A stretch of DNA of 13,651 bases from the NCBI GenBank assembly GCA_964509695.1, contig CAZDXN010000021.1:1-13651 (forward strand). Reading direction: 5' to 3'. This document shows, in pieces, positions 6,146 to 11,757 of this stretch. Position numbers and translations under genes: made by a program. The notes below the pieces were generated by a model. That model did not search any database, was not told the origin of the DNA, and worked only from the letters and a program-made list of their open reading frames with translations. Origin of the DNA: 2-01-FULL-50-23 sp964509695 (GTDB lineage: Bacteria > Patescibacteriota > Microgenomatia > UBA1400 > MFAQ01). Within the stretch, counting starts at the first letter, position 1. Each line of letters opens with the position of its first letter.

Positions 6146-6152
6146 GACTGGG

Positions 6153-6158
6153 ATTGTA
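6153..6158 (-). promoter_or_regulatory. Extended -10 (TGaTACAAT), 7 nt before ATG
   Basis: On the minus strand tgaTACAAT is followed by cccagtc and the ATG at 6145. The TGn extension supports a real promoter despite no clear -35. It places the start of transcription at the start codon, and it decides the gene start. Confidence 0.45.
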
Positions 6159-6175
6159 TCAGATTTTTCGTTCCC

Positions 6176-6410
6176 CGTCATTGTCTCGCGAAGCGAGATC
6201 TGGCTTCGCCAGACGATCAAATCCCTGAAGCAATCCAGGACTCATTGTCATCCCGAACTCGTTTCGGGCCCACGGCTCTGAGAGACCTCAGGCTCGTAGA
6301 GATCGATGCTGAAATAAAACTTGTCCTGATGAAAATCAGGATTCAGCATGACGGTACTGGATCGCCACGCGGAGTTTATCCCGAGTATCCCCGAGGGGCT
6401 CGCGATGACG
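6176..6410. repeat. Second cluster of palindromic modules, inverse copy of the 755-877 element
   Basis: No gene is supported here. In order: two perfect 15-nt hairpins side by side (tctcgc-gaa-gcgaga at 6184-6198, tctggc-ttc-gccaga at 6199-6213); GTCAT + cccga...tcggg (6248-6268); a 40-bp segment (6265-6304) that is the complement of 821-860 with one mismatch; atgctgaa...ttcagcat (6306-6349), whose loop holds a further hairpin cctgat-gaaa-atcagg; and tggatcgccacgc...cgcgatgac (6359-6401), with an internal insertion relative to the copy at 3991-4020. It separates the 73-aa gene's promoter from the 3' end of rho. Confidence 0.75.
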
Positions 6411-6425
6411 GGCGAGTGCCTACAC

Positions 6426-7646
6426 CTACCCTTCTTTGAGGGAGGCTAGAAATTCTTTGTTGTTTTTCGTTTTCGTCAGTCTCTCGACGATGACCTCGGT
6501 TCGCTCACCGTCATTGAGCATATCCAGCATCCGGCGCATTAGAATGATGCTCTGATACTCAATCGAGTCAAACAAAAGATCCTCGCGACGGGTTCCGGAA
6601 CTCATCACGTTTACCGCCGGGTAAATCCGTCGATCGGCCAGCTTCCGATCCAAATTAAGCTCCATATTCCCTGTTCCCTTAAATTCCTCAAAAATCAGCT
6701 CGTCCATCCGCGACCCCGTATCGACCAAGGCCGTCCCGATGATGGTTAGACTACCGCCGTTTTCAATCTTTCGGGCCGCCCCGAAGAAACGCTTGGGCGG
6801 GTACAAAGCCGCCGGATCAAATCCACCAGACAGAGTTCTCCCCGAAGTTGGAATGGCCAAATTATAAGCACGGGCCAAACGGGTGATCGAGTCAAGAAGA
6901 ATCACGACGTCCTGACCCATCTCCACCAATCTCTTCGCTCTCTCCAAAGCGACCTCAGAAACCAAGGTCTGATCCTCGGCCTTTTCATCGAAATTGCTGG
7001 CGGCCACCTCGCCGGGCATCTTACTATTCTTCGTGATTGTGGCTATGTGACGGGCAATATCGGTGACTTCCTCAGGGCGTTCTCCCACCAGTACCGCCAT
7101 AATGTGAATCTCGGGGTAGTTGGCGGCGATACCAGAAGCAATCTCCTTGATGACGGTCGTCTTCCCCGCCTTCGGTGGTGACACGATCAAGCCCCGTTGA
7201 CCTCGCCCAATCGGAGCGACGAGATCTATAAGACGCGTCGAGAGAACTTCCTTAGTTGTCTCAAGTTTTAGTTTTTGGTACGGATAAATTGGCGTCCCCC
7301 GTTCAAATTTGGGCCTACCCACAAGCTCGGCGGGTGTAACACCATTGACTGTTTCAATTCCGACAAATCCCCAGTATCTCTCATTCTCACGGGGCTTTCT
7401 GGCCTTGCCAGTAACATAGTCGCCGGGACGCAGACCATTGGCCCGAACCACGCTACTCATCATGTAGACATCATTGTCCGAAGGTCGAAACTCCGGCCGG
7501 ACCACGCCATGACCATCAGCACCAGCAATCTCCAAAATTCCTCCAAAATCTTCGATTGGCATTACTTCAGCCGGCCTAGCAATAGCCTCCGGAACAATAC
7601 TGGCGGGACGTCCATTAATCATTTTTACGTAAGGAACACTACTCAT
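6426..7646 (-). CDS. rho: Transcription termination factor Rho
   Basis: This is a 406-aa hexameric RNA-dependent ATPase/translocase that ends transcription. The N-terminal helical Rho_N domain is absent. The protein opens with a short leader and the cold-shock-like RNA-binding domain (GILEIAGADGHGVVR...YMMSSVVRANGLRPGDYVTGKARKP). The ATPase domain has P-loop GLIVSPPKAGKTT (Lys159, Lys162), GERPEEVTD, Walker B VVILLDSITRLARAYN, GRTLSGG, FFGAARKIENGGSLTIIGTALVDTGSRMDE and EEFKGTGNMEL. The catalytic-loop Glu is Glu221 in NFDEKAEDQ, where many Rho proteins read FDEPAxRH. About nine residues (~200-209, HIATITKNSK) are extra relative to the E. coli protein between GERPEEV and GEV. It has a strong promoter with a ~27-nt leader and diverges from the sortase gene. 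No Rho-autoregulatory leader of the long E. coli type fits in the space. Confidence 0.97.
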   Translation of the reverse strand: MSSVPYVKMINGRPASIVPEAIARPAEVMPIEDFGGILEIAGADGHGVVRPEFRPSDNDVYMMSSVVRANGLRPGDYVTGKARKPRENERYWGFVGIETVNGVTPAELVGRPKFERGTPIYPYQKLKLETTKEVLSTRLIDLVAPIGRGQRGLIVSPPKAGKTTVIKEIASGIAANYPEIHIMAVLVGERPEEVTDIARHIATITKNSKMPGEVAASNFDEKAEDQTLVSEVALERAKRLVEMGQDVVILLDSITRLARAYNLAIPTSGRTLSGGFDPAALYPPKRFFGAARKIENGGSLTIIGTALVDTGSRMDELIFEEFKGTGNMELNLDRKLADRRIYPAVNVMSSGTRREDLLFDSIEYQSIILMRRMLDMLNDGERTEVIVERLTKTKNNKEFLASLKEG

Positions 7647-7679
7647 GGAACTCTTCAGGGAACTTATTAAACTATCTAT

Positions 7680-7708
7680 ATCTTAAATACGTTCATTAAG
7701 ACTGTCAA
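7680..7708 (-). promoter_or_regulatory. rho promoter: TTGACA-17-TAAGAT
   Basis: On the minus strand a perfect -35 TTGACA (7708-7703) is separated by 17 nt from TAAGAT (7685-7680). Transcription would begin near 7673, leaving about 27 nt before the ATG at 7646. A weak GAAG lies about 8 nt before the start codon. Confidence 0.75.
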
Positions 7709-7841
7709 GGGTGAAACGCGTAAGGCAACTCTGAAGCGCAGTTTTGCGAGCGCTCCCCGCGCAAACCCATTTCACCTTCGACGATCTCAAACTGGTGCAC
7801 AATATATCACACCCCACCCCCAAATGTCAACCGCGATGACA
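7709..7841. other. Structured intergenic region between rho and the sortase gene
   Basis: No open reading frame of note. Inverted arms ggtgaaa (7710-7716) and tttcacc (7770-7776) enclose a hairpin agcgca-gttt-tgcg-agcgct (7734-7753). This lies upstream of the rho -35, so it is outside the predicted rho mRNA; it could be the leader of a longer rho transcript or an operator-like site. Its right end has ccgcgatgacata, resembling the tail of the palindromic modules (cgcgatgaca at 4011-4020). Confidence 0.4.
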
Positions 7842-7847
7842 TATACT
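7842..7847 (+). promoter_or_regulatory. -10 hexamer TATACT, 6 nt before ATG (leaderless start)
   Basis: TATACT-taaatc-ATGGCC is nearly the same as the start of the methyltransferase gene (TATACT-taaggtc-ATGGCC). No Shine-Dalgarno and no clear -35 are present. Confidence 0.4.
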
Positions 7848-7853
7848 TAAATC

Positions 7854-8471
7854 ATGGCCAAAAAAACCTACGTCTACCTCGGCATCAGTCTTTGGATCCT
7901 GACCGTCATCTTTGCGGTCACCCCAATCTGGCCCTACGTCTTCTACCGCCTCTCCCCGGGAACTTCCGATGCTCTAGCCTCCACCATCGGCAATTTGACC
8001 AATTTGTCCAATTTGCCTAATTCGACCAATCCCAAGCAGGAACAAATTCTTCCTCCCTTTGACCCCTCCCTCCCCGAAGATAACGGCATTATCATCGACA
8101 AGATCGGCGTTCGCGGTCAGATCCACGAGGGCGATGACTGGGACGCGATCCTCAAGACCGGCGTTTGGCGCGTCCCTGACTTTGGTATCCCCGAAGACAG
8201 TCGTCAACCAATGATTCTCGCCGCCCATCGCTGGGGCTACGTCACCTGGACCAATTCCTTCCGCACCCTCAACTCTTTCTACAACCTTCCCAAACTAGCC
8301 GTCGGCGACCAAATCGAAGTAATTTGGAATCAACGGAAATATATCTACGAAATCTACGCCTCCGAAACTGGCGACAAAATCAGCGACTACTCCGCCAACT
8401 TGATCTTGTACACCTGCGAACTCTGGAACTCCCCCGTCAGAATCTTCAAGTACGCCAAGCGGATAACTTAA
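7854..8471 (+). CDS. Sortase family transpeptidase (class E/D-like)
   Basis: This 205-aa membrane-anchored cysteine transpeptidase would join surface proteins to the envelope. Residues ~7-30 (VYLGISLWILTVIFAVTPIWPYVF) form an N-terminal membrane segment. The catalytic domain begins near IIIDKIGVRGQI and shows His125 in LAAHRWGY, Cys188 in LILYTCELW (TLxTC-like) and Arg196 in SPVRIFKYAKR, so the triad is complete. The linker at 47-59 (NLTNLSNLPNSTN) is encoded by 9-bp tandem repeats. From the Cys188 codon onward the DNA (8415-8461) is duplicated exactly at 9185-9231, beyond a HEPN/MNT cassette. Here the frame ends KRIT-stop; the distal copy would end KRTG-stop at the same length. The nearest envelope-type neighbour is the DUF4012 gene, but no sorting-signal substrate is visible in the window. 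Confidence 0.9.
   Translation: MAKKTYVYLGISLWILTVIFAVTPIWPYVFYRLSPGTSDALASTIGNLTNLSNLPNSTNPKQEQILPPFDPSLPEDNGIIIDKIGVRGQIHEGDDWDAILKTGVWRVPDFGIPEDSRQPMILAAHRWGYVTWTNSFRTLNSFYNLPKLAVGDQIEVIWNQRKYIYEIYASETGDKISDYSANLILYTCELWNSPVRIFKYAKRIT
7992..8030. repeat. 9-bp tandem repeat in the sortase linker
   Basis: Four units, aatttgacc, aatttgtcc, aatttgcct, aattcgacc, plus a partial. They encode NLT-NLS-NLP-NST in the linker between membrane anchor and catalytic domain. Same family as the arrays at 1606-1650 and 1951-1977. Confidence 0.8.
8415..8461 (+). repeat. 47-bp direct repeat, left copy (sortase 3' end)
   Basis: Identical over 47 bases to 9185-9231. It starts exactly at the catalytic Cys188 codon (tgc) and encodes CELWNSPVRIFKYAKR. 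It forms the left boundary of the HEPN/MNT cassette. Confidence 0.95.
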
Positions 8472-8779
8472 ATCTGTATACCAAATCTCTTAATTTCTGC
8501 CACCAACGGGTCGTACTTATTTCCGAAGTCACTAGGGTTAAAAAGCACAGGTTCAATTCTAGAGTCGATCTTCAAGGCTAGTTTGTTTAATCTACTTTTT
8601 TCCTCGAAGTAATTTACCCCAAATTGAGGGGAAATAATGCATACATCTACATCACTTCCCTCCCACGTTTTTCCTTTTGCAAATGACCCGAAAAGATACG
8701 CCCTCTCGACCTCTATCCCCGCTTGTTCCACCACCCTCAAATAATTTTTGGCCAAGGCCATGGCGTCAATATCACTCAT
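8468..8779 (-). CDS. Minimal nucleotidyltransferase (MNT), antitoxin-like
   Basis: This 103-aa protein has the polymerase-beta nucleotidyltransferase core: YLFGSFAKGKTWEGSDVDVCII, i.e. Gly31-Ser32, then Asp43 and Asp45. The third acidic position appears to be Glu76 in RIEPVLF. In known MNT/HEPN pairs (MntA/HepT) the MNT transfers AMP from ATP to the HEPN partner and neutralises it. The start overlaps the HEPN stop by 4 nt (ATGA at 8776-8779), so the two are translationally coupled with HEPN first. The 3' end overlaps the convergent sortase gene stop by 4 nt. With GSx10DxD intact it should be catalytically competent. Confidence 0.9.
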   Translation of the reverse strand: MSDIDAMALAKNYLRVVEQAGIEVERAYLFGSFAKGKTWEGSDVDVCIISPQFGVNYFEEKSRLNKLALKIDSRIEPVLFNPSDFGNKYDPLVAEIKRFGIQI

Positions 8780-9165
8780 TTTAGTTTCTCCAATAATAAC
8801 AGTCTCAGTTTATCGGCCAAATCAAACCATTTCTGGGCATATTCAGGCGTTGCCTTATTGTAAAAATCCCTTTTATAGGAATCATACCGAGCCGTAATAT
8901 TAAATGTCGAGACTTCCTTCAGTTCTTCTCCTTGCTGGTCGGTGAGCTCGATTCCCGATTTCTGGGCTAAAAGCACTAAGTTGTGAACATATAACGGAGA
9001 GTCGTCGTTATTTTTTATATGAAACGCTTTTATCAATTTTTCCAGTGTAAGTTGGACAAAAAACAAAGCGTGGTGGTATTTTTTATCTGCCAACAATTTT
9101 ACCGCGACATCCCAATCCTCCATGGCACTTTCGATCCAATACTTGATCGCTTCAGTCTGACTCAC
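8776..9165 (-). CDS. HEPN domain protein (PF05168-like), partner of the MNT
   Basis: This 129-aa all-helical protein starts YWIESAMEDWDVAVKLLADKKYHHALFFVQLTLEKLIKA, the typical PF05168 HEPN opening, with YVHNLVLLAQKSG (59-71) and TARYDSYKRDFYNK (91-104) later. The canonical RNase motif R-x4-6-H is absent: Arg93 is followed by no His in range, so it probably differs from the HepT RNases. It may be a regulatory or scaffold HEPN, or a toxin with another mechanism. The start is GTG at 9165, 6 nt after a perfect TATAAT, which suggests leaderless translation. It heads a two-gene operon with the MNT gene, within the cassette flanked by 47-bp repeats. Confidence 0.88.
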   Translation of the reverse strand: MSQTEAIKYWIESAMEDWDVAVKLLADKKYHHALFFVQLTLEKLIKAFHIKNNDDSPLYVHNLVLLAQKSGIELTDQQGEELKEVSTFNITARYDSYKRDFYNKATPEYAQKWFDLADKLRLLLLEKLK

Positions 9166-9171
9166 GATTCA

Positions 9172-9177
9172 ATTATA
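9172..9177 (-). promoter_or_regulatory. -10 TATAAT of the HEPN/MNT operon, 6 nt before GTG
   Basis: A perfect TATAAT (minus strand) is followed by tgaatc and the GTG start. A -35 at the usual distance would fall inside the right 47-bp repeat (AGTTCC, weak), so the cassette's promoter may be completed by target sequence. Confidence 0.55.
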
Positions 9178-9184
9178 CACTCCG

Positions 9185-9231
9185 TGCGAACTCTGGAACT
9201 CCCCCGTCAGAATCTTCAAGTACGCCAAGCG
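9185..9231 (+). repeat. 47-bp direct repeat, right copy (sortase 3' end remnant)
   Basis: Exact copy of 8415-8461. If joined to the sortase gene it would continue in frame aag cga act ggt tga (KRTG-stop), giving the same 205-aa length. It is therefore probably the original 3' end of the gene, now cut off. Shortly upstream 'tacac' is also shared with the left copy across a small gap. Confidence 0.95.
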
Positions 9232-9248
9232 AACTGGTTGAGCGCGGT

Positions 9249-9276
9249 GCCGACTCTCAAGTCGGCCGAAGAGAGT
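9249..9276. other. Two mutually exclusive hairpins downstream of the right repeat
   Basis: gccgact-ctca-agtcggc (9249-9266) is a perfect 7-bp stem. actctc (9253-9258) can pair instead with gagagt (9271-9276). No T run follows, so a terminator call is weak. If the right repeat is the original sortase end, this may be that gene's former 3' structure. Confidence 0.35.
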
Positions 9277-9294
9277 GATTTAATAACCTATAGC

Positions 9295-9323
9295 TTGATA
9301 TCTACCCCCTTCAGTGCTATATT
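9295..9323 (+). promoter_or_regulatory. Promoter TTGATA-17-TATATT of the kinase-like/PP2C operon
   Basis: A -35 TTGATA (9295-9300) and a -10 TATATT (9318-9323) have a 17-nt spacer. Transcription should start near 9330, about 10 nt before the ATG at 9340, with no Shine-Dalgarno in the short leader. This is the only good promoter seen for the four-gene run. Confidence 0.65.
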
Positions 9324-9339
9324 CTGCTAAATTTAAGTT

Positions 9340-11313
9340 ATGACTGTTCTAGCAGAGAAACAACCACATTCCCGAAAGATAGATTGGGCCTCCCTCGCTC
9401 CCCAAATTCAAAGCGTCCTCGAAACAGGAGCAGCTGGGTTTGGTGCCTACGGTCTAAAGAGAGCCGCTGAAACCTTGATCAGAGGGGCCCTCCCCGCTGC
9501 CAACATCTTAATACCAGTTGCCGTTGGTGTTATCGCCACCTCAAAGGAATTATTCGTCGGTCATCGTCAAGAAAAACATCTCGGCATCGCCGCCTTCAAG
9601 AACCTCTGGGAAAAACATAATGGCTTAATTGGCCGTCTCATCAATTTTCCAGAACGGCAAGTTGGACGAATGATTATTGCCCCCGAGAAAAAAATTGAAG
9701 CCGCCCTAGGCTCCGAAGATCCCAACTCGGTATACACAGTCCTCCGTCAAGTCCAGCTTTTGACCGGTGACTTCAAATACCTTGACAAAGAACTAGCCGA
9801 GCGGGCGCGAGGAAAACTAGAAGAAATAGCCAAAAATCAACAAGAAGACGAAATCATAGTACTAAACAAAAAGGCCGAAGCTGCCGCCCAAGAAACCTAT
9901 CACCGCACTATCTTAGCCACATCTTTAGTCAACGGAGTCAAACTTGGCCTCGTTTCTTTGATCGGGCTCAACGCCAGCGAAAGTAATCTTCAGAGTCTCA
10001 CCGAGAAAATTACCAATTCCGAAACAGTCAAAAAAATTCTCAGTCAAATTAATGGAGCGAAAGAACATCTTCAAAACATGCTTCACAACAACGACCAGCT
10101 AAAAACCTTACACCAGGAGGCAGCTAGGCTCCAAAATCAATTAGAAACTTCCGTCGGGGAACTATCTCACAAGGCAAAATCACTACTGGATCAAATCAAA
10201 GTAAAAGATCAAGGTATTGCCGGACTCAACCACGAAATCGTCAGCAATCATCAAAATTCCCAATCAATCGCCAATCATATCTCCAATCTTCAGGCCACAA
10301 AAGATTCTCTTCACGAACAGCTTATCACTCCCGCCACCGGCTTCGAACTCCACCAACCAACCGACTTACCAACCGGATCCGGATATCTCGAAGCCCTCTA
10401 CCACGATGCACCATATTACACCGCCCAACACGGCGAATGGCAAACACTGGGGGAAGCAGCCAATCACCTCGCCGACCACAACGCTCACTTTTTCGCCCAA
10501 GGCCGAGATATTGCTCAGTCTCTTGTCGATTCACATGGCCATGGACCTGCCGACGCCATAAAATCCCTCAACACTTTCAAGGACTTAAACATTGTTTCAC
10601 CAGATGGAGTCGTAAATACCGACCAAATTCACAAAATTGCCAACCTCGCCATTGGCGGAAATCAGAAGGCTAGAGCCCAACTTTACGACCTCCTTCACTG
10701 GTTCCGTAAATCCAGCCAACTGGCCATCCCCAACGAAGTCAACAATACCATTCAAGTTATCCAGCAACGCGAAGCCCTGCAGGCCCAAATTGATGTCGGT
10801 CGTCAAGCTTTGGAAGACCTCGGAGCAGGAGCAGTTAAGCTCAAATCAACTCTAGGCTGGCTTCAATCATCCCGCCAACAATTGGTTTCTTCACTGGCCG
10901 ACCTCCACCTTGACCCCACCCTCATCTCCCGACTCCTAGTCAACCAACAAGAGATAGCCAAACTGGAAACAGCCAACAAACTAGCCAGTAGCTCCGTCAA
11001 TGGTCTCTTTACCGCTCTTATCGGTCATTCCGTTGACCTTTCGGACTCATCCAAAATTGAGAAAGCTCTAAGACAGCTTGATTCTCTGGCAGTTACTTAT
11101 AGCAAACTTGACCGCCAGTCACGGGCGATTAGGCAAGTTATCACCGCCGAGGCGATTGCGACCGGCTCACTTCTTGGAGGAGCCGCTCTTGCCAACCAAG
11201 TATCCGAATCCCATCCGGATGTACAATTACATCGAGCCGAGTTTGCTCCTCAAGGGGCAACAGATTACTTCTCCGATATTCAAATTATTCCCAATACCCC
11301 CAATCCTAGCTAA
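9340..11313 (+). CDS. Large membrane-associated coiled-coil protein, unknown function
   Basis: This is the 657-aa first gene of the four-gene run. There is no signal peptide. A hydrophobic stretch sits at ~48-68 (GALPAANILIPVAVGVIATS), a weaker one at ~191-210 (ILATSLVNGVKLGLVSLIGL), and a Gly/Ala-rich one at ~600-619 near the C-terminus. Long helices with coiled-coil character run ~215-327 (QINGAKEHLQNMLHNNDQLK..., LQNQLETSVGELSHKAKSLL) and ~470-560. Between them is a His/Tyr-rich globular part (~335-460) containing ALYHDAPYYTAQHGEWQTLG and NTDQIHKIANLAIGGNQKARAQ, the latter EF-hand- or repeat-like in feel but without a clear loop. I recognise no family. By position it is the likely membrane scaffold or substrate of the kinase-like and PP2C proteins encoded after it. 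It carries none of the low-complexity insertions seen in genes before 8100. Confidence 0.8.
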   Translation: MTVLAEKQPHSRKIDWASLAPQIQSVLETGAAGFGAYGLKRAAETLIRGALPAANILIPVAVGVIATSKELFVGHRQEKHLGIAAFKNLWEKHNGLIGRLINFPERQVGRMIIAPEKKIEAALGSEDPNSVYTVLRQVQLLTGDFKYLDKELAERARGKLEEIAKNQQEDEIIVLNKKAEAAAQETYHRTILATSLVNGVKLGLVSLIGLNASESNLQSLTEKITNSETVKKILSQINGAKEHLQNMLHNNDQLKTLHQEAARLQNQLETSVGELSHKAKSLLDQIKVKDQGIAGLNHEIVSNHQNSQSIANHISNLQATKDSLHEQLITPATGFELHQPTDLPTGSGYLEALYHDAPYYTAQHGEWQTLGEAANHLADHNAHFFAQGRDIAQSLVDSHGHGPADAIKSLNTFKDLNIVSPDGVVNTDQIHKIANLAIGGNQKARAQLYDLLHWFRKSSQLAIPNEVNNTIQVIQQREALQAQIDVGRQALEDLGAGAVKLKSTLGWLQSSRQQLVSSLADLHLDPTLISRLLVNQQEIAKLETANKLASSSVNGLFTALIGHSVDLSDSSKIEKALRQLDSLAVTYSKLDRQSRAIRQVITAEAIATGSLLGGAALANQVSESHPDVQLHRAEFAPQGATDYFSDIQIIPNTPNPS

Positions 11314-11315
11314 TT

Positions 11316-11756
11316 ATGTCACTGCCCAACGACAGCCTCACTTCAATCACCCACCTGGATCTTCCGGCCATCATATTTCCAGGCGATCAGTTGGCCATTG
11401 ATTCCTTTACCAACAAGCTGTCCTCAAAAGCCGTTTCTCAATTTCTCATCGAAGAGGGTCAAGATCTACTTACACCGGGAGAGGAACAAAAGCTCTCCGA
11501 ATTGGCTGGGGCAGAAGAAAGACTTAATTATCTATACCAGACAGTCGAAGAAAAGTCACCCAATTTGACCCCCCTCCTTCTTAATTACATCCTAGAAACC
11601 AAAGCTGAAATTGTCATCAAACTGCTTCTTTGGGGTGACAAACACCGCTCAGAAAAAGAAATAATCGAGATTACCAACGACCCAAAAAATCTGGTCAAAC
11701 TCCTAGAAAAAATTGTTAAATCCCTAACTTCGAACCAAATAAACTCCCTAATTTAA
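11316..11756 (+). CDS. Hypothetical helical protein (146 aa) of the kinase-like/PP2C operon
   Basis: It starts 2 nt after the previous stop and ends 1 nt before the next start, so it is surely co-transcribed and perhaps translationally coupled. It is acidic and predicted helical: AVSQFLIEEGQDLLTPGEEQKLSELAGAEERLNYLYQTVEEK, then NYILETKAEIVIKLLLWGD and KNLVKLLEKIVKSL. No Cys, signal peptide or clear membrane segment. I do not recognise a family. It could be an adaptor or regulator for the kinase-like protein, judged only from gene order. Confidence 0.75.
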   Translation: MSLPNDSLTSITHLDLPAIIFPGDQLAIDSFTNKLSSKAVSQFLIEEGQDLLTPGEEQKLSELAGAEERLNYLYQTVEEKSPNLTPLLLNYILETKAEIVIKLLLWGDKHRSEKEIIEITNDPKNLVKLLEKIVKSLTSNQINSLI

Positions 11757-11757
11757 G

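Larger units (their letters stand above)
8462..9184. mobile_element. Candidate mobile HEPN/MNT cassette between 47-bp direct repeats
   Basis: The 723 bp between the two repeats hold only the two minus-strand genes and their promoter. Insert plus one repeat is 770 bp. No transposase, recombinase or clear terminal inverted repeat is present. A weak 11-bp inverted match exists (ataacttaaat at 8463-8473; atttaagttat at 9331-9341), but the right copy lies outside the cassette. A long exact duplication of a gene's 3' end is typical of site-specific integration that rebuilds its target, or of recombination with a related sortase locus; which one applies cannot be told here. Confidence 0.6.

Noticed and set aside
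6146..6220. N-terminal extension of the 73-aa gene to the ATG at 6220
   Set aside because: It is encoded by a palindromic repeat and passes through a good extended -10.
6245..6439. Plus-strand open frame (64 aa) in the repeat block
   Set aside because: Made entirely of palindromic modules; no start signal or family resemblance.
7709..7841. Riboswitch before rho or the sortase gene
   Set aside because: The structured stretch lies upstream of the predicted rho transcription start, and the sortase appears leaderless, so it is not in either predicted leader.
8462..9184. Conventional transposon or IS with target-site duplication
   Set aside because: A 47-bp duplication is far longer than usual target duplications, and there is no transposase or convincing terminal inverted repeat.
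9249..9266. Intrinsic terminator
   Set aside because: Good stem but no T run on either side; left as an unassigned hairpin.
9019..9330. Plus-strand open frame (103 aa) across the cassette and right repeat
   Set aside because: It reads the 47-bp repeat out of the sortase frame and the HEPN gene in antisense; no protein-like pattern.
10217..10561. Second plus-strand frame inside the 657-aa gene
   Set aside because: Pro/Ser/Thr-rich shadow within a long well-formed gene, without a ribosome site.
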